A stretch of 20,390 nt of DNA, from the NCBI GenBank assembly GCA_013695245.1, contig JACDAW010000036.1:1-20390 (forward strand). Reading direction: 5' to 3'. The notes under the pieces were generated by a model. That model ran no database searches. It was not told the DNA's origin and worked only from the letters and a program-made list of their open reading frames with translations. The DNA comes from Pyrinomonadaceae bacterium (GTDB lineage Bacteria; Acidobacteriota; Blastocatellia; Pyrinomonadales; Pyrinomonadaceae). Of this stretch, positions 13,812 through 20,390 are shown in pieces. How positions within the stretch are numbered: position 1 is the stretch's first letter; every line of letters starts with the position of its first letter. The translations under genes and the position numbers were made by a program.

Positions 13812-14161
13812 TGTCGGAGATTCTACATCGAATTACTTCCTACCTGCTGATCGCGTTGGGCATCGTGCACACGTCTTTGACGCCCGTGTTTATGAGCAGA
13901 CTTTCGCCCGGCGCAATGTGGTTTGCGGGCGCGGGGCTGGCGATGGTGGTGCTCGGCTTTCTTAACGTTTGTTTGCGGAGAGATGCGGGGCGCGACAGAG
14001 TCGTTCGACTTCTCTGCCACGTTGCCAACGTAGTTTTTACGATGTTTGGCGGATTGACGGCGTTTGTTATCAACGAGCCGCAAGGATACTTCGGGTTGGT
14101 GCTGTTGTCAGTTCTCACCGTAACATCATTCACGTTCGTGAAACGCCGCTCGGAGGAATGA
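13811..14161 (+). CDS. Small four-helix membrane protein coupled to glgC
   Basis: 116 residues. Two adjacent ATGs (13808, 13811) are possible. AGGAG at 13801-13805 is 2 nt from the first and 5 nt from the second, so I chose 13811. Either start overlaps the glgC TGA, which suggests translational coupling. Four hydrophobic helices are visible (about 8-27, 34-56, 65-86, 91-109), with a short basic C-terminus (KRRSEE). I do not recognise the family. Nothing in it suggests glycogen metabolism apart from position. Confidence 0.7.
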   Translation: MSEILHRITSYLLIALGIVHTSLTPVFMSRLSPGAMWFAGAGLAMVVLGFLNVCLRRDAGRDRVVRLLCHVANVVFTMFGGLTAFVINEPQGYFGLVLLSVLTVTSFTFVKRRSEE

Positions 14162-14201
14162 AGTTTTAAACTGAAACTCGCCGGAACCTTCAATATATTT
14201 T

Positions 14202-14247
14202 CGCGTAAACGTCGCGTGGAATGTTTGACCGTCGTAACATTTACGCG
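14202..14247. other. Nested inverted repeat in the convergent gap
   Basis: CGCGTAAA (14202-14209) pairs with TTTACGCG (14240-14247), and within the loop ATGTT (14221-14225) pairs with AACAT (14236-14240), which touches the right arm. It lies between the ends of the small membrane protein gene and the potassium-channel gene. No T-run follows on either strand, so at most it is a weak or Rho-linked terminator structure. Confidence 0.3.
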
Positions 14248-14284
14248 CGAGCACCTCAAACCCTTCTACTTGTTAGCGGTGGAA

Positions 14285-15436
14285 TCAAAAATGATCGTCC
14301 TCGACTGCTTGCAGGGGAAGCGCAGTGACAGTGTGTCCGTTGGCGGAGGCGCGTCCCCACGCGCTCGTCTGCCAATTATCGGTTTTCTCCGTGACGTGAA
14401 TCCATGCGGGAAGATCAAACAGCAGAAGCTCAGCGAGCGCGTTCACATACGGCTCGTACATCCCGCGCAACTCGGCGAGTCGCGCTTCGGCCGTCGGTTC
14501 GTTGCACAGGGTCACACCCGCAGAGGCGAGCGCGTCGCGCAGTTGTAGAAAGCGTTCGTGAGGCAAACGGTCGGGTTCAGGCGCAAGCGGCGGCGTCAAA
14601 AACACTTGCGAGAGATCGACCATCGCGTGACGCGCCATCGCAAAAGTCAAACGCGCTTGTCTCGACGGCGCGCCGCGCACGCCCGTCATCACGAGCGCGC
14701 ACGTATCAAGCACAGTCGTCAATGCGGCGAGCCAAGATTGGTTGTCGTGCTGCGAACGGAAATAGCTCAGCACCGGGTAAGAGAGATGGCTCTCCATCAA
14801 CTCTGCCGCCCAACGCTCCCATTCGCGCAACAGAGAGTTAAGTTCATCGAGATTATTTCCCTCGCCGTGACGACGCAGCAACTCGGACGCGCTCGGCGGC
14901 GACCCGGCGCGTGCGTCTAATAGCGAGATGCTCACTTCGCGGCGCGAAAACGCTTGGGAGAGTATGGGCAGGTAGCCGATGATCATAGCGACGAACCCAA
15001 GTCCCGTCGCCGCCTCTGCAACGGAGATAAAACGTCCGAGCGATTCGCGCGGTGACACATCGCCATAGCCGAGCGTTACAAAAGTTTCGCCGCTCATGTA
15101 AAGGTAAGTGCCGAATGTCGCCACACCTTCCGGCGCGTTCACAGGCGATTGAAGCGCCCACTGGATCATCGCGTAAGCAACGATCAACCCGAACGCCCAG
15201 ACGCACAGCAACACGATCAGCGAAAGCGGCCCGAAGTAACTTAGAACAGTTTCGTGCTGCTTCTTACTATGTATAGACTGCGCCAACATGCGCCACGGAA
15301 CCCACGTCGTGCGATAAAAACCGCGCGTCAAGCGAAATCGCCGCGTCACACGGCGCGGCAACACGATTGACTCGAAAGCGTCCCACAGAATGGCGAACAG
15401 AAGCGCACAACCGATGATGACCAAAAGCGCGGACAT
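14285..15436 (-). CDS. Potassium-channel family membrane protein (Ion_trans_2 type) with large cytoplasmic domain
   Basis: 383 residues from ATG at 15436. An in-frame TTG three codons upstream (15445) is too close to the AAGGG site, so the ATG is preferred. An N-terminal hydrophobic helix (about 2-19) precedes a basic loop. A helix at about 68-94, a pore helix with the potassium selectivity filter TLGYGD (121-126) and a last helix (about 134-160) follow. The filter alone makes potassium selectivity likely. The C-terminal 220 residues are soluble and helical and are not an RCK/TrkA-N nucleotide domain that I can recognise (no GxGxxG). It is the third gene behind GH15 and the SDR on the same strand, 90 bp after the SDR stop codon, so co-transcription is plausible but not certain. 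A link between glucose oxidation and potassium flow is not established. Confidence 0.85.
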   Translation of the reverse strand: MSALLVIIGCALLFAILWDAFESIVLPRRVTRRFRLTRGFYRTTWVPWRMLAQSIHSKKQHETVLSYFGPLSLIVLLCVWAFGLIVAYAMIQWALQSPVNAPEGVATFGTYLYMSGETFVTLGYGDVSPRESLGRFISVAEAATGLGFVAMIIGYLPILSQAFSRREVSISLLDARAGSPPSASELLRRHGEGNNLDELNSLLREWERWAAELMESHLSYPVLSYFRSQHDNQSWLAALTTVLDTCALVMTGVRGAPSRQARLTFAMARHAMVDLSQVFLTPPLAPEPDRLPHERFLQLRDALASAGVTLCNEPTAEARLAELRGMYEPYVNALAELLLFDLPAWIHVTEKTDNWQTSAWGRASANGHTVTALPLQAVEDDHF

Positions 15437-15526
15437 AATGCTCAAGCCCTTTCTCTTACTGCGAACCTCCGCTTCAGCATTGGAAGCGTTCTTTCATCTG
15501 TGCGAAACGTATTGACAACTCGTCTC

Positions 15527-16342
15527 TCACCCGCCGTGCATAAACTCAGGGTAAAGCGCCATGCCGCCGTCGGCGTAGAGCACCGCGCCCGTGACATAAC
15601 TTGCTTCGTCCGAACAGAGAAAGGCGACGACGGAAGCGATCTCTTCGGGTTGTCCCATGCGCTCAGAAGGAATCTTGCGCAGCAAATCTTTCAGGCCTTG
15701 CGGGTCGCTCCACACGTTGCGGTTGATCGGCGTCGCAATCGCGCCGGGCGCAACCGAGTTAACGCGAACTTTTTGGTTCGCAAGTTCGAGCGCGATGGTT
15801 TTCGTCATCATGTCCATTCCCGCCTTCGCCGCGCAATAGTGTGCGAAGCCGCCCCACGGAATGATTTGATGAACAGATGTGATGTTGACGATTGCGCCGC
15901 CCCGCTCATTCTTCACCATCAGCCGCGCCGCTCGCTGCGCGCAAAGGAAAGCTCCCGTAAGATCAACATCAATCACTTTCCGCCACGCGTCAAGCGGCAT
16001 CTCTAAAAACGGGTGATGAGTTTCCATCCCGGCGTTGTTAACGAGAATGTCCAAGCCGCCGAAGTCGCCCGCGGCGCGCCCGATCATCGCATCAACCTGC
16101 TCTTCGCTCGTCACATCGGCTTGCGCGGCAAACGCTTTTCCGCCGCCCGCCTTAATCTCATTCACAACTTCATCAGCCGCCTGCGGGTTAACAACGAAGT
16201 TAATGCACACGGACGCTCCTTCTTGCGCCAGCCGTAACGCAATCGCGCGCCCGATACCGCTATTCGCTCCCGTGACAAGCGCGCGTCGCCCTTCAAGCCG
16301 ACGCGCTGTTTGCGTTGGCGTCACGTTTTCTTGATCGCTCAC
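15527..16342 (-). CDS. Short-chain dehydrogenase, glucose 1-dehydrogenase-like
   Basis: 271 residues from GTG at 16342 with AGGAGG about 10 nt upstream. Classical SDR motifs are the cofactor-binding TGANSGIG (24-31), NNAG (102-105), the catalytic triad S156, Y169, K173 with exact family spacing, and PGAIATPIN after it. The C-terminus YADGGMALYPEF closely follows the (F/Y)ADGGMTLYP ending of Bacillus glucose 1-dehydrogenases, which oxidise beta-D-glucose to gluconolactone with NAD(P)+. Its place 50 bp behind a glucoamylase gene that would release beta-glucose supports this. SDR substrate calls from sequence are often wrong, so another sugar or alcohol is possible. Confidence 0.85.
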   Translation of the reverse strand: MSDQENVTPTQTARRLEGRRALVTGANSGIGRAIALRLAQEGASVCINFVVNPQAADEVVNEIKAGGGKAFAAQADVTSEEQVDAMIGRAAGDFGGLDILVNNAGMETHHPFLEMPLDAWRKVIDVDLTGAFLCAQRAARLMVKNERGGAIVNITSVHQIIPWGGFAHYCAAKAGMDMMTKTIALELANQKVRVNSVAPGAIATPINRNVWSDPQGLKDLLRKIPSERMGQPEEIASVVAFLCSDEASYVTGAVLYADGGMALYPEFMHGG

Positions 16343-16392
16343 TCTTCTCTCGCCTCCTCACAGATTTATAAACTCTATCAACATACGTTTCT

Positions 16393-18786
16393 CTACTGAA
16401 ACGCGACGGTGAAATCGCGCCCTTCCCAATTTCCCTTTTCCGTCCAGCGAAAAGTAAACTTCAGCACATCGCCGCTTTCAAATTCTTTCGGCGCAAACTC
16501 ATACGCGAAGATGCCGAGTCCCTCGTCTTCCAATTCCGCATCATGCGCGCTCGCCCATTCGTTCGCCGTCCAATGCAACACGGTGGGCGCATAGACCTCA
16601 ATGCGCAATCTCATGTTTCTGTTGGCCGCGCGCAGTTTGTTGTTGAACAACCACACTTGCAGATCGCTCTCGACACCTTCTTCAACATAACGCCTTCGCG
16701 CCGGCTCAACCAAATCGAAAACTTTACCGTCGCGCCGCGAACGCAGCAGCTTAACGTACTCGCCGTGTGCCCATACGAGCGGCATCGCCGAACCCGTCGG
16801 GCGTCCGAAGTACATCGCTTTTTCCGGGATGTCTGCCGCGTCCCAAACTTGTTCGGGGATCATCGCGCCCGCATTCGCAAAGCATTCCATCGCTTTCACG
16901 TACTCGACTGTCTCGCGCCCAGCGGCAATTTCGTAATGCGCGCGTTCGCCCGCAAGCAGCGGCCACGCGCGCCCGACTCCCGTGCCGTCAAAGGCCGACC
17001 CGTCCGCCTTCTGCCCGTAGCCATCATGATTATAACGACGCCACACCGCGCCGCACGGCGTTTCGATTTTCAAGACGCGGTCGTAAACATCAATTGTTTT
17101 CGTCACGTGTTCATCCGTCGCGGCGCGAATGCCGTAGCGGACGAGTTCGAGGAAGCCGCCATCAATGATGTCATAGACGGGAAAGCCGGATTGTTCGGCC
17201 GGAATGTTGTTGATGTGAATAACGCCCGTGTTCGGATCGCGATCTGATTCGAGCGTGTCCGGGTTAATCGAATCAAGGCGCACGTAGTATTCGCCCTCGC
17301 CGTCTGCGTCCGCGAGCGTGCCGCGCGTGGTAAACGTCCAGCGTTCGACGTTCGTCGCCCAGTAATCCGCCGTGCGCAAGAATATCTTCGCCGCTTGGCT
17401 ATCGCCGCGCGCCTCAGCCATCAGCGACGCGCAGATGAGCGCGGCGATCTCGGCCGCGAGCGTCGAAGGCGAAATCCCCGCGTCCTCTTCCCAACGCTCC
17501 TGCGGCGATGCGGGCCCATGACGCAAAATGTAAGCCGCGCTCCGGCGCGCCATCGGGTAAGGATCGAAGCCGTCGAGCAACTTCAAATTCTCCAAACGCC
17601 ACGCGAGCATAATGGGGAAAGCCGATTCGTCGAGTTGGATGCCACTCCAGTAGGGGCGACCGTCCACCCAGCAGTTCTGCGGCATCCCGCCGTCCGCGAG
17701 TTGGATCGAAGCGAGATAGCGCAGCACGCGCAAAGGAAGTTTGATGTCGCCCGCCGCGAGCGCCGCGCTTGCTGACTGACAAAGATCGCGCGGCCAGACA
17801 AGGTGATAACCGCCCAACTCTTGATCACCGTGAATCTCACCCCACGGGATCGAGAGCGACGCGCATACCGCTCCTTCATTCCTGCGGTCTTCATGCGCGC
17901 GCACGATCATCGCGCTTGTGTAGTAAGTCCTTCCCTTATCCCCGCCCTCCTTGCTCAAATCGAGCAAAGAGTCGCAGTAATCTCTCCACCCCTTAATGTA
18001 TTCCGCGCGCGCTTTCGCCCAACCGCGTTCGAGCGACGAGAGAGCCGTGCGCGCCGCTTCCTCGTATGACGCGCCGAAACCAATTGCCAAAGTCCATTCG
18101 CGCTTTTGCGACGTATCGAGTTCGCCCGTGAGCGCGATATTGCCGTCGGTCGCTGAATCAAACTCCCAATCCATTGTTAGATTATCGTGCAGGTCGAGCC
18201 AGCCGTCGCTATGTCCTACGAAGCCGCACGAGCGTTTGTGAAAAGGAACAGAGGCGACGACGGCGAGCGCTGTTCCTGAACGCTCCGCCACAAGCACTTC
18301 ACGATCATCAATCCGTATCACACGCCCGTTATTTCCCATGCCTTGATTGCCGAGATGCGGCGCGACGAGGCAAAAGATTTTGTATTTTTCCGCTCCCGGT
18401 TGAAGCGCCTCAAACTTTGTGCGAACGAGCACGACGGGCGCGCACGGGTCGGTGATCGTTTCCTTCACAATGCGGTAGCGCCCGCCCCTGTCCGTGTTCG
18501 TTTGGCGAAAAGCGAGCGTGCGCCTTTCCGCATATTCGAGATGGTGATCGAGGTCGCGCTTCTCTTCGTGAAAGAACGTGCGCCCGTCGGTGATGAGATA
18601 CTGCATGTCGCGCGTGTTAGCACAATCAACGCGCGGGAAGTAAATCTCATTGATGATGCCGTAGGCGAGCGTAAACCACACGGGCGAATCTTTGGAAAGC
18701 GCCGTGCCGACGCCTTCTTTTGAACTCGATGTCCAACGCGCCTCCGTTCCCGGATGCCCGAACGCTTCACCCTTGCTTGTGTTCAT
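16393..18786 (-). CDS. GH15 glucoamylase / glucodextranase-like glucan exo-hydrolase, cytoplasmic
   Basis: 797 residues, full length for the prokaryotic three-part type. The N-terminal beta-sandwich (about 5-260) starts with AFGHPGTEARWTSSSKEGVG, typical of Glucodextran_N. The (alpha/alpha)6 barrel (about 275-690) has GYHLVWPRDLCQSASAAL (W331-D334), the acid region ERWEEDAGISPST (E433 or E434 as proton donor) and the base in PEQVWD (E645). A beta domain covers about 700-797. GH15 enzymes invert, releasing beta-D-glucose from non-reducing ends of alpha-1,4/1,6 glucans; some bacterial members act on trehalose or dextran. No signal peptide is visible (hydrophilic start MNTSKGEAFG), so the substrate should be internal, e.g. 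glycogen or imported maltodextrin. It leads an operon with a glucose dehydrogenase-like SDR 50 bp downstream, which fits direct oxidation of the product. Confidence 0.92.
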   Translation of the reverse strand: MNTSKGEAFGHPGTEARWTSSSKEGVGTALSKDSPVWFTLAYGIINEIYFPRVDCANTRDMQYLITDGRTFFHEEKRDLDHHLEYAERRTLAFRQTNTDRGGRYRIVKETITDPCAPVVLVRTKFEALQPGAEKYKIFCLVAPHLGNQGMGNNGRVIRIDDREVLVAERSGTALAVVASVPFHKRSCGFVGHSDGWLDLHDNLTMDWEFDSATDGNIALTGELDTSQKREWTLAIGFGASYEEAARTALSSLERGWAKARAEYIKGWRDYCDSLLDLSKEGGDKGRTYYTSAMIVRAHEDRRNEGAVCASLSIPWGEIHGDQELGGYHLVWPRDLCQSASAALAAGDIKLPLRVLRYLASIQLADGGMPQNCWVDGRPYWSGIQLDESAFPIMLAWRLENLKLLDGFDPYPMARRSAAYILRHGPASPQERWEEDAGISPSTLAAEIAALICASLMAEARGDSQAAKIFLRTADYWATNVERWTFTTRGTLADADGEGEYYVRLDSINPDTLESDRDPNTGVIHINNIPAEQSGFPVYDIIDGGFLELVRYGIRAATDEHVTKTIDVYDRVLKIETPCGAVWRRYNHDGYGQKADGSAFDGTGVGRAWPLLAGERAHYEIAAGRETVEYVKAMECFANAGAMIPEQVWDAADIPEKAMYFGRPTGSAMPLVWAHGEYVKLLRSRRDGKVFDLVEPARRRYVEEGVESDLQVWLFNNKLRAANRNMRLRIEVYAPTVLHWTANEWASAHDAELEDEGLGIFAYEFAPKEFESGDVLKFTFRWTEKGNWEGRDFTVAFQ

Positions 18787-18872
18787 CTACTTGTTTCGCC
18801 TTTCCGTCTGAAACACTTAAAGCATCTCGAAAATTTTTAGCCTTCATTTTCCGCGCCCCCGCGCCTTCCCTC

Positions 18873-18907
18873 TGTGGCGTCTTTGTCCCAAACGCATTAA
18901 CGCCACA
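18873..18907. repeat. 8-bp inverted repeat upstream of the GH15 gene
   Basis: TGTGGCGT (18873-18880) and ACGCCACA (18900-18907) are perfect complements separated by 19 bp, with TTTG-TCC-CAAA able to pair inside. It lies about 87 bp upstream of the GH15 start in the divergent region, a position suited to an operator. No T-run follows. Confidence 0.4.
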
Positions 18908-18909
18908 AG

Positions 18910-18931
18910 ACGACGATTGCTTTATTGTCGT
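18910..18931. repeat. Second inverted repeat in the GH15 / lipoprotein control region
   Basis: ACGACGA (18910-18916) and TTGTCGT (18925-18931) pair over 7 bp with one wobble around an 8-bp spacer. It starts 2 bp after the first inverted repeat. The pair could be adjacent operator sites serving both divergent genes. Confidence 0.35.
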
Positions 18932-19026
18932 AATCAGTGCCGAAAAGTTTGCGAATGAATAAAATCCTCTCGCCATATAGTGTGGCACACACGTTGCGAT
19001 CTATGAGCAGCTACGCGCGAAGGCAC

Positions 19027-19581
19027 ATGAACACTAATCAAACGCAGAAACAAGCTCTGAGCAGGAACCTTCAGCAAACTCGTCGCCAACGCCAAGCGAT
19101 GTCGCACGCAGCAGGGCGCAACGTTTTGTCGCATCTGTTAGTTGTCTTTTCTTTTCTTCTCGTCTTCGTTCTCGCTTCATCTTTTTCGTGCGCGCGTCGC
19201 CAGCCTGTGCAAGAGACGGTGACGACCGATGCGCGGAGCACGCAAGTTAATTCAACGCCGGTAACGCTTGCGCGCCCGCCGCAACTTCCCGCGCGCGACG
19301 CTGACGTTGAAGCAGCCGGCGACTTTATCGCCGCCGCCGTCACCCACCTGCGCAAGCATCGCAACACGGCCGCGCTCGCTTCACTTTCGGGGGCGAAAGC
19401 GGCCGCTGCACGCGCCATTCGCAATAACCCGCAAAAAAAAACTCTCTGCGACCGACTCCATGAAAGCCTGAAGAATATCGAAACGGCCGAGAGCACGATA
19501 GAACGCGGCAAACCCGATGACGCCGTTCGGCAATTAAGCCGAATTGACGACGCGCTCGATCATATCAGTCAACTCGATTAA
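19027..19581 (+). CDS. Hypothetical exported lipoprotein-like protein
   Basis: 184 residues from ATG at 19027 (GAAGG 3 nt upstream, rather close). In-frame ATGs at 18955, 19003 and 19099 and a GTG at 18937 are alternatives, so the start is uncertain. A single hydrophobic stretch (about 34-53, HLLVVFSFLLVFVLASSF) ends in SCARRQ with Cys 55, a lipobox-like end, but the 30-residue hydrophilic head is long for a signal peptide unless ATG 19099 is used. A Thr/Pro linker follows. The last 95 residues are a charged helical domain (DADVEAAGDFIAAAVTHLRK ... DALDHISQLD) resembling helix-repeat scaffolds. I recognise no family. The gene is convergent with the sigma-54 activator, with only 5 bp between stop codons. 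Confidence 0.6.
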   Translation: MNTNQTQKQALSRNLQQTRRQRQAMSHAAGRNVLSHLLVVFSFLLVFVLASSFSCARRQPVQETVTTDARSTQVNSTPVTLARPPQLPARDADVEAAGDFIAAAVTHLRKHRNTAALASLSGAKAAAARAIRNNPQKKTLCDRLHESLKNIETAESTIERGKPDDAVRQLSRIDDALDHISQLD

Positions 19582-19586
19582 TCGTT

Positions 19587-20390
19587 TTACTCGTCGCTCA
19601 ACTTAACGCCGAAACGCTGCGCCATGCGGTAAAGCGTGCGCCGATCAATGCCCATGATCTCGGCGGCGCGCGAACGATTGCTGCCGACCTGCTCAAGCAC
19701 GTGCAGGAGATAACGCCGTTCGAGTTCATCGAGCGTCACGAGATCGCCGTAGAGCGCGGCTAAGTTGGAATTCCCCGCTCTGCCCTTTGCGTGTTGCGCG
19801 TCTTCCGCCTCTAACTTCGGCGGCAAATCTTCGACGCCAACAATTCTCGCCCGCGCGCGCAACACCGCGTACTCCACTGCCGACTCAGGCTCGCGCACGT
19901 TGCCCGGCCACTTGTAAGCCTTAAGCGCGGCGAGCGCATCTTCGGCGAAGTGTAAACGCTTTCCCGCGTTTTCGGCGGCCGTGCGAAGAAAACGTTCGGC
20001 AAGCAAAGGAATGTCGCTTGCCCGCTCGCGAAGAGGTGGCACGCGCAGCGTAAAGACGCTCAGGCGGTAATACAAATCTTCACGAAACTTGCCCGCCTTA
20101 ACTTCCGCTTCGAGGTCGCGGTTCGTTGCTGCCACCACACGTGCGTCAATTTGCATCGTGCGCGTCGAGCCGACGCGACGTATCTCGCCTTCTTGCAGGG
20201 AGCGCAAGAATTTAACTTGCATCGCAGAGCTCGTCTCGCCCACTTCATCTAAAAAGAGCGTGCCGCCTTCGGCTTCTTCCCACAAACCTTTGCGCTCACC
20301 GACCGCTCCGGTAAAAGCTCCGCGCGCGTGACCGAAGAGTTCCGCTTCCAGAAGCGTTTCGGTGAGCGCGCCGCAGTTGACGGCGACGAA
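19587..20390 (-). CDS. Sigma-54-dependent transcriptional activator (NtrC family), C-terminal part
   Basis: The frame is open to the window edge, so the N-terminus is missing; 267 residues are visible. The AAA+ domain begins within the window after Walker A, with FVAVNCGALTETLLEAELFG. It carries the sigma-54-contacting GAFTGA loop (24-29), Walker B GGTLFLDE (42-49), sensor 1 RVVAATNRDL, the arginine finger region REDLYYRL and PPLRERASDIPLLAERF. The C-terminal Fis-type helix-turn-helix (about 222-262) has GSNRSRAAEIMGIDRRTLYR. Activity requires RpoN and ATP hydrolysis at enhancer sites. The usual GNVRELENAVE reads GNVREPESAVE here. The missing part would show whether it has a receiver, GAF or other sensor domain; the target genes cannot be named. 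Confidence 0.93.
   Translation of the reverse strand, partial: FVAVNCGALTETLLEAELFGHARGAFTGAVGERKGLWEEAEGGTLFLDEVGETSSAMQVKFLRSLQEGEIRRVGSTRTMQIDARVVAATNRDLEAEVKAGKFREDLYYRLSVFTLRVPPLRERASDIPLLAERFLRTAAENAGKRLHFAEDALAALKAYKWPGNVREPESAVEYAVLRARARIVGVEDLPPKLEAEDAQHAKGRAGNSNLAALYGDLVTLDELERRYLLHVLEQVGSNRSRAAEIMGIDRRTLYRMAQRFGVKLSDE

Noticed and set aside
16543..17247. 234-codon plus-strand open frame inside the GH15 gene
   Set aside because: It is antisense to the conserved GH15 catalytic region; the Arg-rich translation is typical of the reverse strand of a GC-rich gene.
1..20390. Mobile elements, CRISPR arrays, toxin-antitoxin pairs, prophage, tRNA or rRNA genes
   Set aside because: I looked on both strands and found no transposase or integrase motif, no regularly spaced repeat array, no cloverleaf and no rRNA-like stretch.

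Overview
The window is about 20.4 kb of moderately GC-rich bacterial chromosome with densely packed metabolic and cell-envelope genes. I see no transposase, integrase, phage gene, CRISPR array, rRNA or tRNA. The gene content (a large Asp-box/VPS10-like beta-propeller protein, an RpoE-type sigma with a short zinc anti-sigma, DUF2231, GH15 glucoamylase, a sigma-54 activator) fits a heterotrophic Gram-negative soil-type bacterium. An Acidobacteriota member of the Blastocatellia/Pyrinomonadaceae kind is my guess; it rests on family content only, not on a marker gene.

Layout. 1-1998 (+): 3' part of a secreted Asp-box propeller protein, followed by a strong intrinsic terminator. 2173-3123 (+) and 3215-4201 (-): two convergent peptidoglycan enzymes, an L,D-transpeptidase and a VanY-like M15 carboxypeptidase. 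The latter has a clear promoter overlapped by an 11-bp direct repeat. A 13-bp-armed, multi-stem inverted repeat (4274-4357) separates it from a Bcs1-like AAA+ ATPase (4370-5620, -). 5957-7419 (-): ECF sigma factor, soluble zinc anti-sigma factor and DUF2231 membrane protein. 7420-7827 is a 408-bp divergent intergenic region holding an orphan plus-strand terminator hairpin (possible small RNA), a direct repeat and a promoter.

7828-11471 (+) is a three-gene operon: a haem-oxygenase-like diiron oxidase (HDO), a membrane-anchored GT2-like glycosyltransferase and a group II PLP amino-acid decarboxylase. A DDAH-type guanidine-modifying enzyme (11506-12282, -) faces it. This is the best candidate here for an undescribed pathway. 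It combines an oxidase fold known for N-oxygenation and C-C cleavage of amino acids, an amino-acid decarboxylase, a sugar transferase and possibly an arginine-derivative hydrolase. The substrate and product are unknown.

12534-14161 (+): ADP-glucose pyrophosphorylase (GlgC) with unusual lysine-rich insertions, coupled to a small membrane protein. 14285-18786 (-): a glucan-use operon of cytoplasmic GH15 glucoamylase, glucose 1-dehydrogenase-like SDR and a two-pore-helix-type potassium channel protein. GlgC and GH15 plus glucose dehydrogenase could be the making and breaking ends of an internal glycogen or maltodextrin cycle. 18787-19026 is a divergent control region with two inverted repeats. 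19027-19581 (+) is a small lipoprotein-like hypothetical protein. 19587-20390 (-) is the C-terminal part of a sigma-54-dependent activator running off the window end.
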